64,000 nt of DNA from Verrucomicrobium sp. BvORR106 (GTDB lineage: Bacteria > Verrucomicrobiota > Verrucomicrobiia > Verrucomicrobiales > Verrucomicrobiaceae): assembly GCF_000739655.1 (NCBI RefSeq), contig NZ_BATR01000164.1, positions 62,001 to 126,000 on the forward strand, written 5' to 3'. Position 1 is the first letter of the stretch; every line of letters begins with the position of its first letter. Below the pieces are notes generated by a model. The model had not been told where the DNA came from and did no database searches. It was given only the letters and a program-made list of their open reading frames with translations. Positions 54,396 to 63,466 of this stretch are shown here, in pieces. The position numbers and the translations under genes are program-made.

Positions 54396-57300
54396 ATGTC
54401 GCCCTCCGCCGAGCCCCAGCCGCCTCCTCCGCGCCCCAAAAAAGGGCCGGCTCGTCCGGCGATATCGCCGCTGGCAGGCGGACGCACAACCTGGTGGCAG
54501 CGCCTCCTGACCCGATTTACCGGCCGCAGTCCGGACTCGGCGGGCAACACCATGTTGCCCGTGCTCATGGAAGTCTTCGCCGGTTTCTCGAAGATCGACG
54601 GCTCCGTGATGGAGGAGGAGATCGACTCCAGCCTGGGCTTCATGCGGTATGACTACCCGGAGGCCATCTACTCTGAGCTGCGCCGCATCTACTTCGAGGC
54701 ACTGCAGAAACCGCAGGATCTCAGCGCCCGGGCCCGTGACCTCAGCCGCAGCTTGACCGTCGAGCAGAAGATTCTGCTGGGCGTCCAGCTCTACCTGCTC
54801 ATTTCCCGCTCAGAAAACTCCCGCCAGCAGCTGGTGGAGTTCTACCTGTTCATGACCAATCTGGGCATTGCCGCCCAGGCCATCGACATTGTTTACCAGC
54901 TCAATGCCGAAGACAAACCTGCGGATGACGGGGAATTCCGGAGCAAGGGCGGCCAGCCCCTGGAGATGCTCCGGATCGCCGCCCATGAGCCGTGTGACGT
55001 GCTCCTGCGCTCCCTGGGGGAGGACTGCTCCGTGGCCGCCTTCCGCTATCAGAACCTGCTCCTGATCAAGAATGTCGGAGCCACGCCCGTGCTCGTACGA
55101 AGCCGCACCCTGCGGCCGGGGGATTTCTCCCGCCTCTATCAGGGCGAGCGGGTGGTTCTGGATGACGTCTCCCTCGACTACGCAGACCTGATTGGCTACT
55201 TCAACGCCAAGAAAAACCTCACGGGCACCCAGCTGTACCTGACCCTCACCGATGAGGGCAGCGCTGAAATCGCCCAGACACGCAGCCGGGGCACGAACCT
55301 ACGCATCAGCTTCGGCCTGGGCGTCACCATTGAGGCGCTGCGTGACACCGACGCGAAAATCAATGGCAAGCGCCTGCGCGAAGGCACCATCATCGAGGCC
55401 TCGATCGAGGACAAGATCATCGCCAAGGGCGAGCTGGAGATCTCCCTCCAGGAACTGCGCCGCCGCGCCCGGGAGTTTGGCGAGCAGTTCCGTCTTGAGG
55501 GCAGCCGCAACACCTACCTCGTTTCCAACAACCCGGATCTGCTGGACGAAGGGGACATCCTCCTCTCTCAGGACGGCGACGGCGAGATCCTGCTCAAGAT
55601 CATCTGCAACTACGAGGACAAGACTGGTGAACTGGAAGTGCTACGCGCCGACCGGCCCATCCTGGTGGGGAACATTCCCATCAAGGACCGGGCCATCCTC
55701 AATGACGGAGACACTCTGACGCTCGGGGAGGGGCAGTACCTGCGCTGCCACTTCGCCGACCGCATCATTGAAGAAGAGCGCAACATCATCCGGCAGGTGG
55801 AACTGCGTGAAGTGGGGCACCGCTTCGACCAGCGGGACACAGCGCTGGACAGCATCAGCCTCACAGCCCGACGCGGGGAGATGATCTGCGTCATGGGCCC
55901 CAGCGGCTGCGGCAAGAGCACCCTGCTCCGCACCATCGGAGGCCAGTTGCGCCCCCGCTTCGGCGACATCCAGATGAATGGCTTCCCGCTCTATGGAAGC
56001 CTGGACAACCTCTGCCCCTACGTCGCCTACATTCCGCAGGAGGACGCCTTTGACTCGCTGCTCAAGGTTCAGGAAAATCTCGACTTCTCCGTCGCTGTGC
56101 GCTGCCCGCACCTGCCTGGTGACGAGCGCCGGAAGCGTGTCGACGCCAAGCTCGTTGAACTGGGCCTCAACGAAATGCGAGGGCGGCTGGCAGGAACGCC
56201 CCAACAGAAGTTCCTGAGCGGTGGCGAACGCAAGCGGCTCAATGCGGGCCTGGATATGATCGGCATCGCGGATGTGTACTTGTTCGATGAGCCGACATCC
56301 GGCCTGTCATCGAAGGACTCCGAGCACGTCCTGGACCTCATCCGCTCCTTGGCGCGAAACAAGATCGTGCTGGCTTCCATCCACCAGCCGAGCATGAAGC
56401 TCCTGCAGATGTTCGACAAGGCGCTGCTGCTCGACAAAGGCGGGAAGATGGCCTACTTCGGCACCCCGCAGGGCATGCTGGAGTATTTCTGGCAAGCCTA
56501 CTGCGAAGAGACCGCCCCCCAGGAGGAGAACGCCGCCAACGTGCCCATGCCTGACATGGTCACTCCGGACTTGGTGTTCGACGTGCTGGAGACACCCCTG
56601 CGCGATATCAGCGGCGACATCATCCACGAGCGCACTAGCGACGGCCACTTGATGGCGGCACGGCGGTTCCCGCCCAACTTCTGGCGCGACCGGTACCAGA
56701 CACACGTGCTGATGAGCAGCATGTCGCAGTCGGAGACGCGACGGGAAAACGCCCGACGGGAGGAGTCCCGCGGGGAATCGCTTTCTCAACAGCGCAAACT
56801 GCCCAAGCCACCCCGGCTCACCATGCGGGAGGAGTCCATCCTCTTCGCCACCATGGTCAAGCGCGCGTTCCTGAGCAAGCTGCGGAACCGGGCGAACCTC
56901 CTGACGACCCTTCTGGAGGCCCCCTTGCTGGCTTTCCTCATCTCCATGGTGCTGCGCTACTCGGAGGATGACGCCTACACCTTTGCCAGCGCCTTCCACA
57001 TTCCCACCTACCTGTTCCTTACCTTGGTGGTGGCCATGTTCCTGGGTCTCACAAACAGTGCGGACGAAATCATCCGCGACCGGCCCATGCTGAACCGGGA
57101 ACGAAATCACAACCTGAGGGTGCGGTACTACATCATCGGGAAGATCCTCTCGCTCTCGACCTTCTCCCTCATCCAGTGCGTCATCTACCTGCTCATCGGC
57201 AATGCCGTGCTGGAACTGCGGGAGATGTTTGTCGTCCATTTGTTCTGGATGTTCATGACCTCCCTCACCGGGGTCTGCCTGGGGCTGCTTGTCTCCACCC

Positions 57301-58178
57301 TCGTGCATGACATCCGCACAGCGCTCAACATCATCCCTCTGCTGCTCATCCCCCAGATCATTCTCGGCGGGGCGCTGATCAAGTATGAGGAAATGAACCG
57401 CAACCTGGACTTCGTGTACTCCATCCGCCAGTGGTCGGCCAAGGGCGAGGACAAGGACACGACGGAGGCCAGCAAGCTCAAGGTCCCGCTGATCTGCCAG
57501 ATCATGCCCCTGCGCTGGTCCTATGAGAGTGTGATCATCTCCCAGGCCCGGCTCAATCCCCTCAGCCGAGCCCAGTCCATGCTGGAGGACCGCATCCAGG
57601 GCCTGATCAACTTGCCCCGGCACATTCCCATGACCGAGGAGCAGCGGGCGGATCTGGACCTGACCAAACAGGCTCTCGCTGTCGTCTCCGGGTTGCAGGA
57701 TGTGGACGCCTCTGGAGTCAGCAGCCGGCTGAGCCGCATTCAGGAAAGCGTGGCAAGGGGGCACCTCTCCCCCGACGACATGAAGCTGAAAAAAGGCGTC
57801 AGCGCGGAAGAAATCTATGTGAACCGCAAGGTCCTGGACCTGGTGACCAAGGCAGAGATGGAGCGTGAGGACTACCGCCGCACCGCCAGTCCCAACGTCT
57901 TCTTTGGCACGATCAAGACCTACCCCCTCTTCGAGCCATCGACCCCGGCTCCGGCAGCTGAGGATGAAGCAAGGGCGGGAGCACCTACCAGCCTCGGCGA
58001 ATCCCGGGTGAGCAGCGCAGCCGCAAGCACGGCCAACAACGTCCGCAAGGCGAAGCCCTGGTGGCAGGAACTGCGGGTACCCACGCTGTGGATGAACTTC
58101 ATCGTCATGGTGGTCACGCTCGTGATGGTGATCGCCGTGCTGGACATCTCCCTCCGTCATCAGCTATCCAGGGTGTAG
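54396..58178 (+). CDS. TerB/FHA-like/ABC transporter fusion (ABCG-type)
   Basis: 1260 residues from ATG 54396 (TTG 54390 also possible). Residues about 45-165 resemble a TerB-type helical domain (LMEVFAGFSKIDGSVMEEEI). FHA-like beta segments with AILNDGDTLTLGEGQYLRCHF end near 455. The ATPase follows: Walker A GPSGCGKST near 501, signature LSGGERKRLNAG near 606, Walker B DVYLFDEPTSGLSS near 627. An ABC-2-type membrane domain spans about 820-1000, then a cytoplasmic-looking helical region and a last helix at 1235-1257. The order ATPase-then-membrane is that of ABCG half-transporters. The substrate is unknown. Confidence 0.88.
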   Translation: MSPSAEPQPPPPRPKKGPARPAISPLAGGRTTWWQRLLTRFTGRSPDSAGNTMLPVLMEVFAGFSKIDGSVMEEEIDSSLGFMRYDYPEAIYSELRRIYFEALQKPQDLSARARDLSRSLTVEQKILLGVQLYLLISRSENSRQQLVEFYLFMTNLGIAAQAIDIVYQLNAEDKPADDGEFRSKGGQPLEMLRIAAHEPCDVLLRSLGEDCSVAAFRYQNLLLIKNVGATPVLVRSRTLRPGDFSRLYQGERVVLDDVSLDYADLIGYFNAKKNLTGTQLYLTLTDEGSAEIAQTRSRGTNLRISFGLGVTIEALRDTDAKINGKRLREGTIIEASIEDKIIAKGELEISLQELRRRAREFGEQFRLEGSRNTYLVSNNPDLLDEGDILLSQDGDGEILLKIICNYEDKTGELEVLRADRPILVGNIPIKDRAILNDGDTLTLGEGQYLRCHFADRIIEEERNIIRQVELREVGHRFDQRDTALDSISLTARRGEMICVMGPSGCGKSTLLRTIGGQLRPRFGDIQMNGFPLYGSLDNLCPYVAYIPQEDAFDSLLKVQENLDFSVAVRCPHLPGDERRKRVDAKLVELGLNEMRGRLAGTPQQKFLSGGERKRLNAGLDMIGIADVYLFDEPTSGLSSKDSEHVLDLIRSLARNKIVLASIHQPSMKLLQMFDKALLLDKGGKMAYFGTPQGMLEYFWQAYCEETAPQEENAANVPMPDMVTPDLVFDVLETPLRDISGDIIHERTSDGHLMAARRFPPNFWRDRYQTHVLMSSMSQSETRRENARREESRGESLSQQRKLPKPPRLTMREESILFATMVKRAFLSKLRNRANLLTTLLEAPLLAFLISMVLRYSEDDAYTFASAFHIPTYLFLTLVVAMFLGLTNSADEIIRDRPMLNRERNHNLRVRYYIIGKILSLSTFSLIQCVIYLLIGNAVLELREMFVVHLFWMFMTSLTGVCLGLLVSTLVHDIRTALNIIPLLLIPQIILGGALIKYEEMNRNLDFVYSIRQWSAKGEDKDTTEASKLKVPLICQIMPLRWSYESVIISQARLNPLSRAQSMLEDRIQGLINLPRHIPMTEEQRADLDLTKQALAVVSGLQDVDASGVSSRLSRIQESVARGHLSPDDMKLKKGVSAEEIYVNRKVLDLVTKAEMEREDYRRTASPNVFFGTIKTYPLFEPSTPAPAAEDEARAGAPTSLGESRVSSAAASTANNVRKAKPWWQELRVPTLWMNFIVMVVTLVMVIAVLDISLRHQLSRV

Positions 58179-58262
58179 AAATGCAGCTTCGCAGGAAGCG
58201 AGGCATTTTGCAGCTTGTCAGTGACAACCCCAGGTTCCTTCTGTATTTCCTCGGGCTGACAG

Positions 58263-59195
58263 ATGCCTTCGTTGTCACCTTATCAGGATGCCATTCCCTT
58301 TCTCTGGCTGGGCGGTTTCGCGCTCTGCCTGGGTCTGCATCTTTTGCTTCACCCGCTCGCGAAGGTGTTCCGCCAGGCGCTGAACTGGCTGGGCAGGCAC
58401 CCGGCCCCGGTGCTGTGGCTCACCGCAAGCCTCACTTTTAGCCGCTACTGGGACCATCGGCTGGCAGAGAAAGCTGCCGTCATCGAGGGAGCCCAGGGAA
58501 ATGCCGCCGAACGGATGTCCCTGGAGATGGCCCCCTGGCCGGAGGTCTTTGTGGATGGGCTGATCAGCGGGTGGCAGCAGTTCGGCCTTCTCTTTCACCG
58601 CGTGCTGGCATTCCCCTCCCTCTGGCCCGGTCACTGGGCAGATGCCACCCTGCTGGCCCTGATCTGCGCCTTCACTCAGGTTTGGTTCGGCTGCTACCTG
58701 ATCAATACCCGCAACATCTTCACTGAAGAAGGTCTCTCCCTCCGTCAAACGCTGGTCCGTTGGCCGAATGTGATCCTGCTGGCCGCCTGTCAGTGGCCCT
58801 GGTGGTGGATCCAAAAGCAGCCAGGACCGGAGTGGAACTTTGCCAAACACTGGCTCCTGCCGGAGTACCTGCTCTTCCTCGCCCCTCTCCCCCTGGCTAT
58901 CGCCACCCTGCGGGGCAGTGTCCTGGCCGTGGGAGAGCTGACCCTCCACTGGTGGTTGCAGCGGGGAGGGCTGCTTGCGTCGTTCGCCATCACCGCCCTT
59001 CCCATCCTGGCACTCCTCCACTTTTGTTTAGGGGTTCTTCCTGACCAATTGCTGGTAAACTGGCCTATGGCAAAGTTCTTTATGGAAGGGGTCCTCATCG
59101 CCACCATCCATTTGTGGCTTTTCGTCAGCGCTGCCTTGCTTCTCTTGTGGGGTGGGTATGTTGATGATGCTCCCGTTTCCCTCGAAGAAGCATGA
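58263..59195 (+). CDS. Multi-pass membrane protein of unknown function
   Basis: 310 residues, ATG 58263, with about six or seven hydrophobic segments (FLWLGGFALCLGLHLLLHPL, LLALICAFTQVWFGCYLI, VILLAACQWPWWWI, LLFLAPLPLAIATL, LLASFAITALPILALLHF, VLIATIHLWLFVSAALLLLW). No family recognised. Its stop overlaps the ATG of the synthase gene by 4 nt, so the two are coupled and may share a membrane-lipid role. Confidence 0.8.
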   Translation: MPSLSPYQDAIPFLWLGGFALCLGLHLLLHPLAKVFRQALNWLGRHPAPVLWLTASLTFSRYWDHRLAEKAAVIEGAQGNAAERMSLEMAPWPEVFVDGLISGWQQFGLLFHRVLAFPSLWPGHWADATLLALICAFTQVWFGCYLINTRNIFTEEGLSLRQTLVRWPNVILLAACQWPWWWIQKQPGPEWNFAKHWLLPEYLLFLAPLPLAIATLRGSVLAVGELTLHWWLQRGGLLASFAITALPILALLHFCLGVLPDQLLVNWPMAKFFMEGVLIATIHLWLFVSAALLLLWGGYVDDAPVSLEEA

Positions 59196-60040
59196 CCCCT
59201 GGCGAGTCCGTCACCAACCAGATCGCACGACGCAGCAAGTCGAACCTCGCGTTCGCCCTGTCCACGCTGTCGCGAGCCCGGAAGCGGGACATGATGACCT
59301 TCTACGCCTTCTGCCGCGTGGTGGACGACATCGGAGACGAGGACATTGCCAGCGTGGAAACCCGGCGGCAGATGCTTCAGGAATGGCGGGACGGGCTCCT
59401 GCACGGATTCCCCCGCGCTGACGATCTGCAGAGCGAGATCGCAGAACTTCCCAAGCGCTATCCCATCGATCGCGCCATGATGGCGGAGATCATTGACGGT
59501 GTGGCCAGCGATCTGGACCACCGGTTCTATGAAACCCATGAGGAGGTCCTGGCCTACTGCTACAAGGTCGCCTGCGTGGTGGGCCTGGTTAGCATCGAGA
59601 TTTTTGGCTACACGAACCCTGCCTGCAAGGATTACGCTGTGGCCCTCGGTTATGCCCTGCAACTCACCAACATCATCCGCGATGTCGGCGAGGACGCCCG
59701 CAATGGCCGCATCTACCTGCCTCTGGAGGACCTGAGGCGCTTTCACGTCACGGAACGCCAGATTCTGGAAGGACGTCCGCCTGCCAGCTTTGAGGCTCTC
59801 ATGGAGCATCAGTACCAGAAGGCGATGCACTACTATGCGGAAGCAGAGAGACTGCTTCCCGAAGTGGATCGTCACCGCATGCTTGCCGCAGAAATGATGG
59901 CCCAGGTGTACAGCGAGATCCTTCAGAAGATCCGCAAGCACCGCTTCCAAGTCTTTGGTCGCCGCATTGGTCTGAGCAAGCTGCGTAAATTCGCCATCCT
60001 CGGTGCCTACACGGCCCGGGGGTTCATGCGTGCGGTCTGA
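59192..60040 (+). CDS. Squalene/phytoene synthase family prenyltransferase (HpnD/CrtB-like)
   Basis: Joins two prenyl diphosphates head to head. 282 residues. The first Asp-rich site is FCRVVDDIGDED (D45, D46, D49); the second is NIIRDVGEDARNGRIYLP with its Asp pair. The length and the tail resemble HpnD or phytoene synthases. No other hopanoid or carotenoid gene is in the window, so the product could be presqualene diphosphate or phytoene. Translationally coupled to the membrane protein upstream. Confidence 0.88.
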   Translation: MTPGESVTNQIARRSKSNLAFALSTLSRARKRDMMTFYAFCRVVDDIGDEDIASVETRRQMLQEWRDGLLHGFPRADDLQSEIAELPKRYPIDRAMMAEIIDGVASDLDHRFYETHEEVLAYCYKVACVVGLVSIEIFGYTNPACKDYAVALGYALQLTNIIRDVGEDARNGRIYLPLEDLRRFHVTERQILEGRPPASFEALMEHQYQKAMHYYAEAERLLPEVDRHRMLAAEMMAQVYSEILQKIRKHRFQVFGRRIGLSKLRKFAILGAYTARGFMRAV

Positions 60041-60206
60041 GCCTGACTCCCGGTGGGATCTGTCGTCGCGGTGAATAGTTCATCCGGCTTCCTCGTCAGA
60101 GCCATCCCCTCTTCCCAGGTTTTCCCAGCCCAGTCCATGCCCGGGCCGAAACTTCGGATTTCCAAAGCACTTGCAACTCCGTCGATTTGGACCACCTTTT
60201 TTCGTC

Positions 60207-61115
60207 ATGAAAACGCCCACCCAGCCCGGCTTCAGCCCCCTTTTTGTGGCCGCGGCCCTGCTTATCACCCCCGTCAGCCAAGGCTTCGCGGCAGATCGCG
60301 ACCCTTCCCAGCCGCCTGAGAAGCTTGGCTCACGCATCGTCAATTTTTTCAAGGGATTGGTGGACCGCGATGAATCGCCCCCAGCCTACAACGAGTACCC
60401 GCCCTCCCGTTCCTACCCGCCTCAAGGGCAGGGTCGGCAACCCCGGCGCTTCAACCTGGATGCCCCGCCTCCGATCCCTGGTGACTCCGGGGACTACGGA
60501 AGGCCGACCTATGACCAGCCCGAACGCCCGGCCTCCCGCCCGCGCACGAATGCGAACGTCAGTCCGGATGAAGAGTACGATCCGCCCGTAAACCGCCAGG
60601 GCGCCAACTCAGGCCCACGTACCCAGCAGGACCTCCCGTACGAAACTCCGCCCACGGAGCCAGCGCCCGCTACGCGGCAAAAGCCCGTAGACCCCCCTAC
60701 CCGGCGGCAGGAGCCGTCCCCCTCCATGAGCAAAACGGCGAACCAGAAAAATAATCAGCCTGCGACTTCGAAGCCCAGCGAGACGCCCTCGAAACCCGCG
60801 AGCAACAACCATTCCCCTGTCTCCACGACTTCCAACTCGCCGGTGAGCAGCCCTGATAGCACGCCAGAACCGCCACCGCGTCGGCAGGAAACTCCTGCGG
60901 ATGAGCCGAGCACCGCCTCGTCCCCTCCTGCTCCCTCCAAACCCTCCACTCCCAGTCCGGCAGCTTCAGGTGCCCCATTGGTGGGCTCCAAGACCGCCAA
61001 GCCGGGCCGCGTGAAGAGCCCCTACCCGCCCTACAATGAGCTGGACGTGACCGGCCTTTCCAGCGGATCGCTGGCGATGGACCCCACCACCCAGAAGGTT
61101 TTCCGAGTGCCCTGA
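60207..61115 (+). CDS. Exported proline-rich protein with conserved C-terminal motif
   Basis: 302 residues from ATG 60207, with a signal peptide (about 1-28, ending GFAA). The body is low-complexity, Pro/Ser/Thr/Gln-rich and probably disordered. The last 35 residues, KSPYPPYNELDVTGLSSG then DPTTQKVFRVP, form an ordered motif. My recollection is that similar tails occur on short Verrucomicrobiota envelope proteins, which would need a search. A terminator follows. Confidence 0.75.
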   Translation: MKTPTQPGFSPLFVAAALLITPVSQGFAADRDPSQPPEKLGSRIVNFFKGLVDRDESPPAYNEYPPSRSYPPQGQGRQPRRFNLDAPPPIPGDSGDYGRPTYDQPERPASRPRTNANVSPDEEYDPPVNRQGANSGPRTQQDLPYETPPTEPAPATRQKPVDPPTRRQEPSPSMSKTANQKNNQPATSKPSETPSKPASNNHSPVSTTSNSPVSSPDSTPEPPPRRQETPADEPSTASSPPAPSKPSTPSPAASGAPLVGSKTAKPGRVKSPYPPYNELDVTGLSSGSLAMDPTTQKVFRVP

Positions 61116-61227
61116 GACAGGGCTTGCACGACTGCCGCACTGACCTGAGCGCGTGGAGGAAGAGCCCTCTGGCCTTCCCCGCGCCCGTCAAGATTGCGGC
61201 ATAAAGGTGCTAAATTGACCCTGCTTA

Positions 61228-61251
61228 AAGGCCCGTGATTCACGGGCTTTT
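61228..61251 (+). terminator. Rho-independent terminator
   Basis: GCCCGTG (61231-61237) pairs with CACGGGC (61241-61247) around ATT, extended by A-T pairs and followed by TTTT. It sits 116 nt after the proline-rich gene and before the GT2 gene. Confidence 0.8.
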
Positions 61252-61295
61252 ATCCAATCAGGCTCTCAAACAAGCAAACCTTTGCACGGCGCTAC

Positions 61296-62078
61296 ATGCC
61301 TGCTAAGACAAGCGCGATGCCAGAACGCTCCCGTACGCACCTTCTCCTGATTCCCTCCTTCAACACGGGCTCCAAGCTCGTGGAGACGGTGAAGGGAGCC
61401 TTGGAAGAATGGGCCCCAGTATGGGTGGTGGTCGATGGCAGCACCGATGGCAGCGAGAAAGCGGTGGAAGCCCTCCTGCCCCAGCATGAAGGCGATCTCA
61501 GGATCCTCAAAATGCCAGTGAACTCCGGCAAGGGATCCGCCGTGCTCTTGGGTACCAGTGAAGCGGTGAACGCGGGATACACCCACGTGCTGACCATGGA
61601 TGCCGACGGCCAGCATGCCTCCGGTTCCATCAGAAAGTTCATGGAGGCCTCCCTGAGCAAACCGGAAGCGGTCGTACTGGGTTTGCCTCAATTCGACAGC
61701 AGCGCCCCACTCATCCGGCTTCGGGGAAGACGGATTGCCAACTGGTGGGCCAGACTGGAAACCCTGTCAGACCTGGGTGACTGCCTCTTCGGGTTTCGCG
61801 TTTATCCGGCAGCCCCGCTGAAGCAGGTGATGCAGAGAACCCGCTGGGCGCGCCGCTTTGACTTCGATCCCGAAGTTGCCATGCGGCTGATCTGGAAGGG
61901 ACATCCCCCGCTAAACGTCCCCGCCCCCTGTCGATACTTTACCAAAGCCGAAGGCGGCGTGTCCCATTTCAACTACTATCGGGACAACGTGCTGCTCACC
62001 TGGATGTTCGCCCGGCTCTTCTTTGGCTTTCTGTTAAGACTTCCAAAGTTGCTTGGAAGGAAGCTCCGTAGTAACTAG
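61296..62078 (+). CDS. Glycosyltransferase family 2
   Basis: 260 residues, ATG 61296 (ATG 61317 also possible). GT-A fold: LLLIPSFNTG, then VVVDGSTDGSEKAVE with the DxS acid and the metal-binding DADGQH, and the end of the fold carries RFDFDPEVAMRLIWKG. It resembles dolichol-phosphate-mannose-synthase-like GT2 enzymes of lipid or envelope glycan pathways. A short hydrophobic, basic C-terminus (FARLFFGFLLRLPKLLGRK) suggests membrane association. Confidence 0.88.
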   Translation: MPAKTSAMPERSRTHLLLIPSFNTGSKLVETVKGALEEWAPVWVVVDGSTDGSEKAVEALLPQHEGDLRILKMPVNSGKGSAVLLGTSEAVNAGYTHVLTMDADGQHASGSIRKFMEASLSKPEAVVLGLPQFDSSAPLIRLRGRRIANWWARLETLSDLGDCLFGFRVYPAAPLKQVMQRTRWARRFDFDPEVAMRLIWKGHPPLNVPAPCRYFTKAEGGVSHFNYYRDNVLLTWMFARLFFGFLLRLPKLLGRKLRSN

Positions 62079-62083
62079 TTCCC

Positions 62084-62710
62084 ATGAGAAGACCTCCCGC
62101 GACGCTGCTTAGACTCTGCCTGGGCGCTGGTATGGCGCTGATTCTTGCCTCCTGCTCCTCGACCCCAGTCAGCCTGGACTATCAGCCAGGACTGAGCCAG
62201 GGTCCCGTGGGCCCCCGCCGTGTCGCCGCCGGCCGTTTTGCCGATTTGCGCAACGATCACCCCTACTACTTGGGAACGGTCAAGACTCCCATCGGCACGC
62301 CGATCGAGAACATCATGGCCAACGTGCCTGTGGCAGAACTGGTTCGGAACGCCTTCGCGCACGGCTTGAGCGCCCGGAAGATGCTGGTCTCCCACACCAC
62401 AGCACCGTACATGATCACGGGTGAGATCCTCGAACTTCGCTGCGACCAGGTCGTCAGGCCGGCAGCTTATGTTAAGATTCGCGTGAACGTGGTCCGGTCC
62501 GGCGGTGGCCAGGTGCTCTTCAGCCGCGTCTATGCTGGCGAGCGTGAACTGGGTGCCTACATGCCCGGGAGCGGCTCCCCGGTCCCGGTGCTGCGCGAGC
62601 TGATGTCTCGTGCTCTACAGGACGTAATTGACCGCGCCCTGGATGACAGCGCCCTTCGGTCACGACTCAAGTCCCCGGCGGCAACCAGCTATGGTACCGA
62701 CGTGCTGTAA
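62084..62710 (+). CDS. Lipoprotein, transport-auxiliary/YajG-like
   Basis: 208 residues. A lipoprotein signal (MRRPPATLLRLCLGAG...LASC) places the lipidated Cys near 25. The soluble domain (VAELVRNAFAHGL, YMITGEILELRCD, YVKIRVNVVRSGGGQVLFSRVY) has the alternating strand-helix order of the YajG/ABC-type-transport auxiliary lipoprotein class. It begins 5 nt after the GT2 stop, so the two are likely cotranscribed. The role is unknown. Confidence 0.8.
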   Translation: MRRPPATLLRLCLGAGMALILASCSSTPVSLDYQPGLSQGPVGPRRVAAGRFADLRNDHPYYLGTVKTPIGTPIENIMANVPVAELVRNAFAHGLSARKMLVSHTTAPYMITGEILELRCDQVVRPAAYVKIRVNVVRSGGGQVLFSRVYAGERELGAYMPGSGSPVPVLRELMSRALQDVIDRALDDSALRSRLKSPAATSYGTDVL

Positions 62711-62776
62711 CCTCCCTGTTTGACCCCGCTTCCTCCAGCACCTGCCCCAGCGCCTCCCACCCACGTGGCGAGGCGG

Positions 62777-63466
62777 ATGGATGCGCAGCCGTTGAAGTTG
62801 GTCGCCCGCACCATCTCGGGCCGGTACGGCAAGCCGTTTGACCGCCACTTCGCCTACTGGAAGGTGCAGATGGACCCCCTCTACCAGGGGGTTGGCGGAT
62901 TGCTGGCAGGCTCATCCCTGCCCGTGCTGGATGTAGGCTGCGGCACCGGGCTGCTCTGTTTCTACCTCCTGGAGCAAGGCGTCCTCGGCCCGCTGCATGG
63001 GCTGGACTTTGATCCCCAAAAGATCGCGGCAGCACGAAAGGCCGCAGAAGCCCTGTCGAATCCCCCTGTTTTCCATCAGGGAGACGCCCGTGATCCCTGG
63101 CCAGATATCTCTGGTCACGTCTGCCTCCTGGATGTGCTCCACTATCTGCCCCCAGACGCCCAGGCATCCCTGCTCACTTCCGCAGCCCGCCACGTCGCCC
63201 CCGGTGGGCGGCTCGTGATTCGCACCGGCCTAAAGGCGGAGAACTGGCGCTACCGCGTCACCCTCATGACGGACCGGCTCATGAACCGTCTGAAACTCAT
63301 GAAATCCCCTCCCGTCTCCTATCCAGAGCAAGGGGCTCTGGAGACGATGCTGAATGGAGCCGGATTGCAGCTGATCACGGCGCGCCCCCTCAACGAGGGC
63401 ACCCCGTTCAACAATCACCTGCTGATCTTCGGACGAGGGACCTCGCTGGAAAGCAACTTGGCCTAA
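62777..63466 (+). CDS. Class I SAM-dependent methyltransferase
   Basis: 229 residues from ATG 62777; a TTG 19 codons upstream would add a proline-rich leader. Motif I VLDVGCGTGLLCF, motif II GLDFDPQK, then GDARDPWPDISGHVCLLDVLHYLPP and RHVAPGGRLVIRTG. It follows the GT2 and lipoprotein genes on the same strand. The substrate is unknown. Convergent with the gene at the right edge, the stops sharing CTAA. Confidence 0.88.
   Translation: MDAQPLKLVARTISGRYGKPFDRHFAYWKVQMDPLYQGVGGLLAGSSLPVLDVGCGTGLLCFYLLEQGVLGPLHGLDFDPQKIAAARKAAEALSNPPVFHQGDARDPWPDISGHVCLLDVLHYLPPDAQASLLTSAARHVAPGGRLVIRTGLKAENWRYRVTLMTDRLMNRLKLMKSPPVSYPEQGALETMLNGAGLQLITARPLNEGTPFNNHLLIFGRGTSLESNLA

Noticed and set aside
56307-58160. 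617-codon minus-strand frame over the ABC fusion
   Set aside because: Antisense to the ATPase and membrane domains; the translation is dominated by His/Asp/Glu/Gln as expected for a shadow frame.
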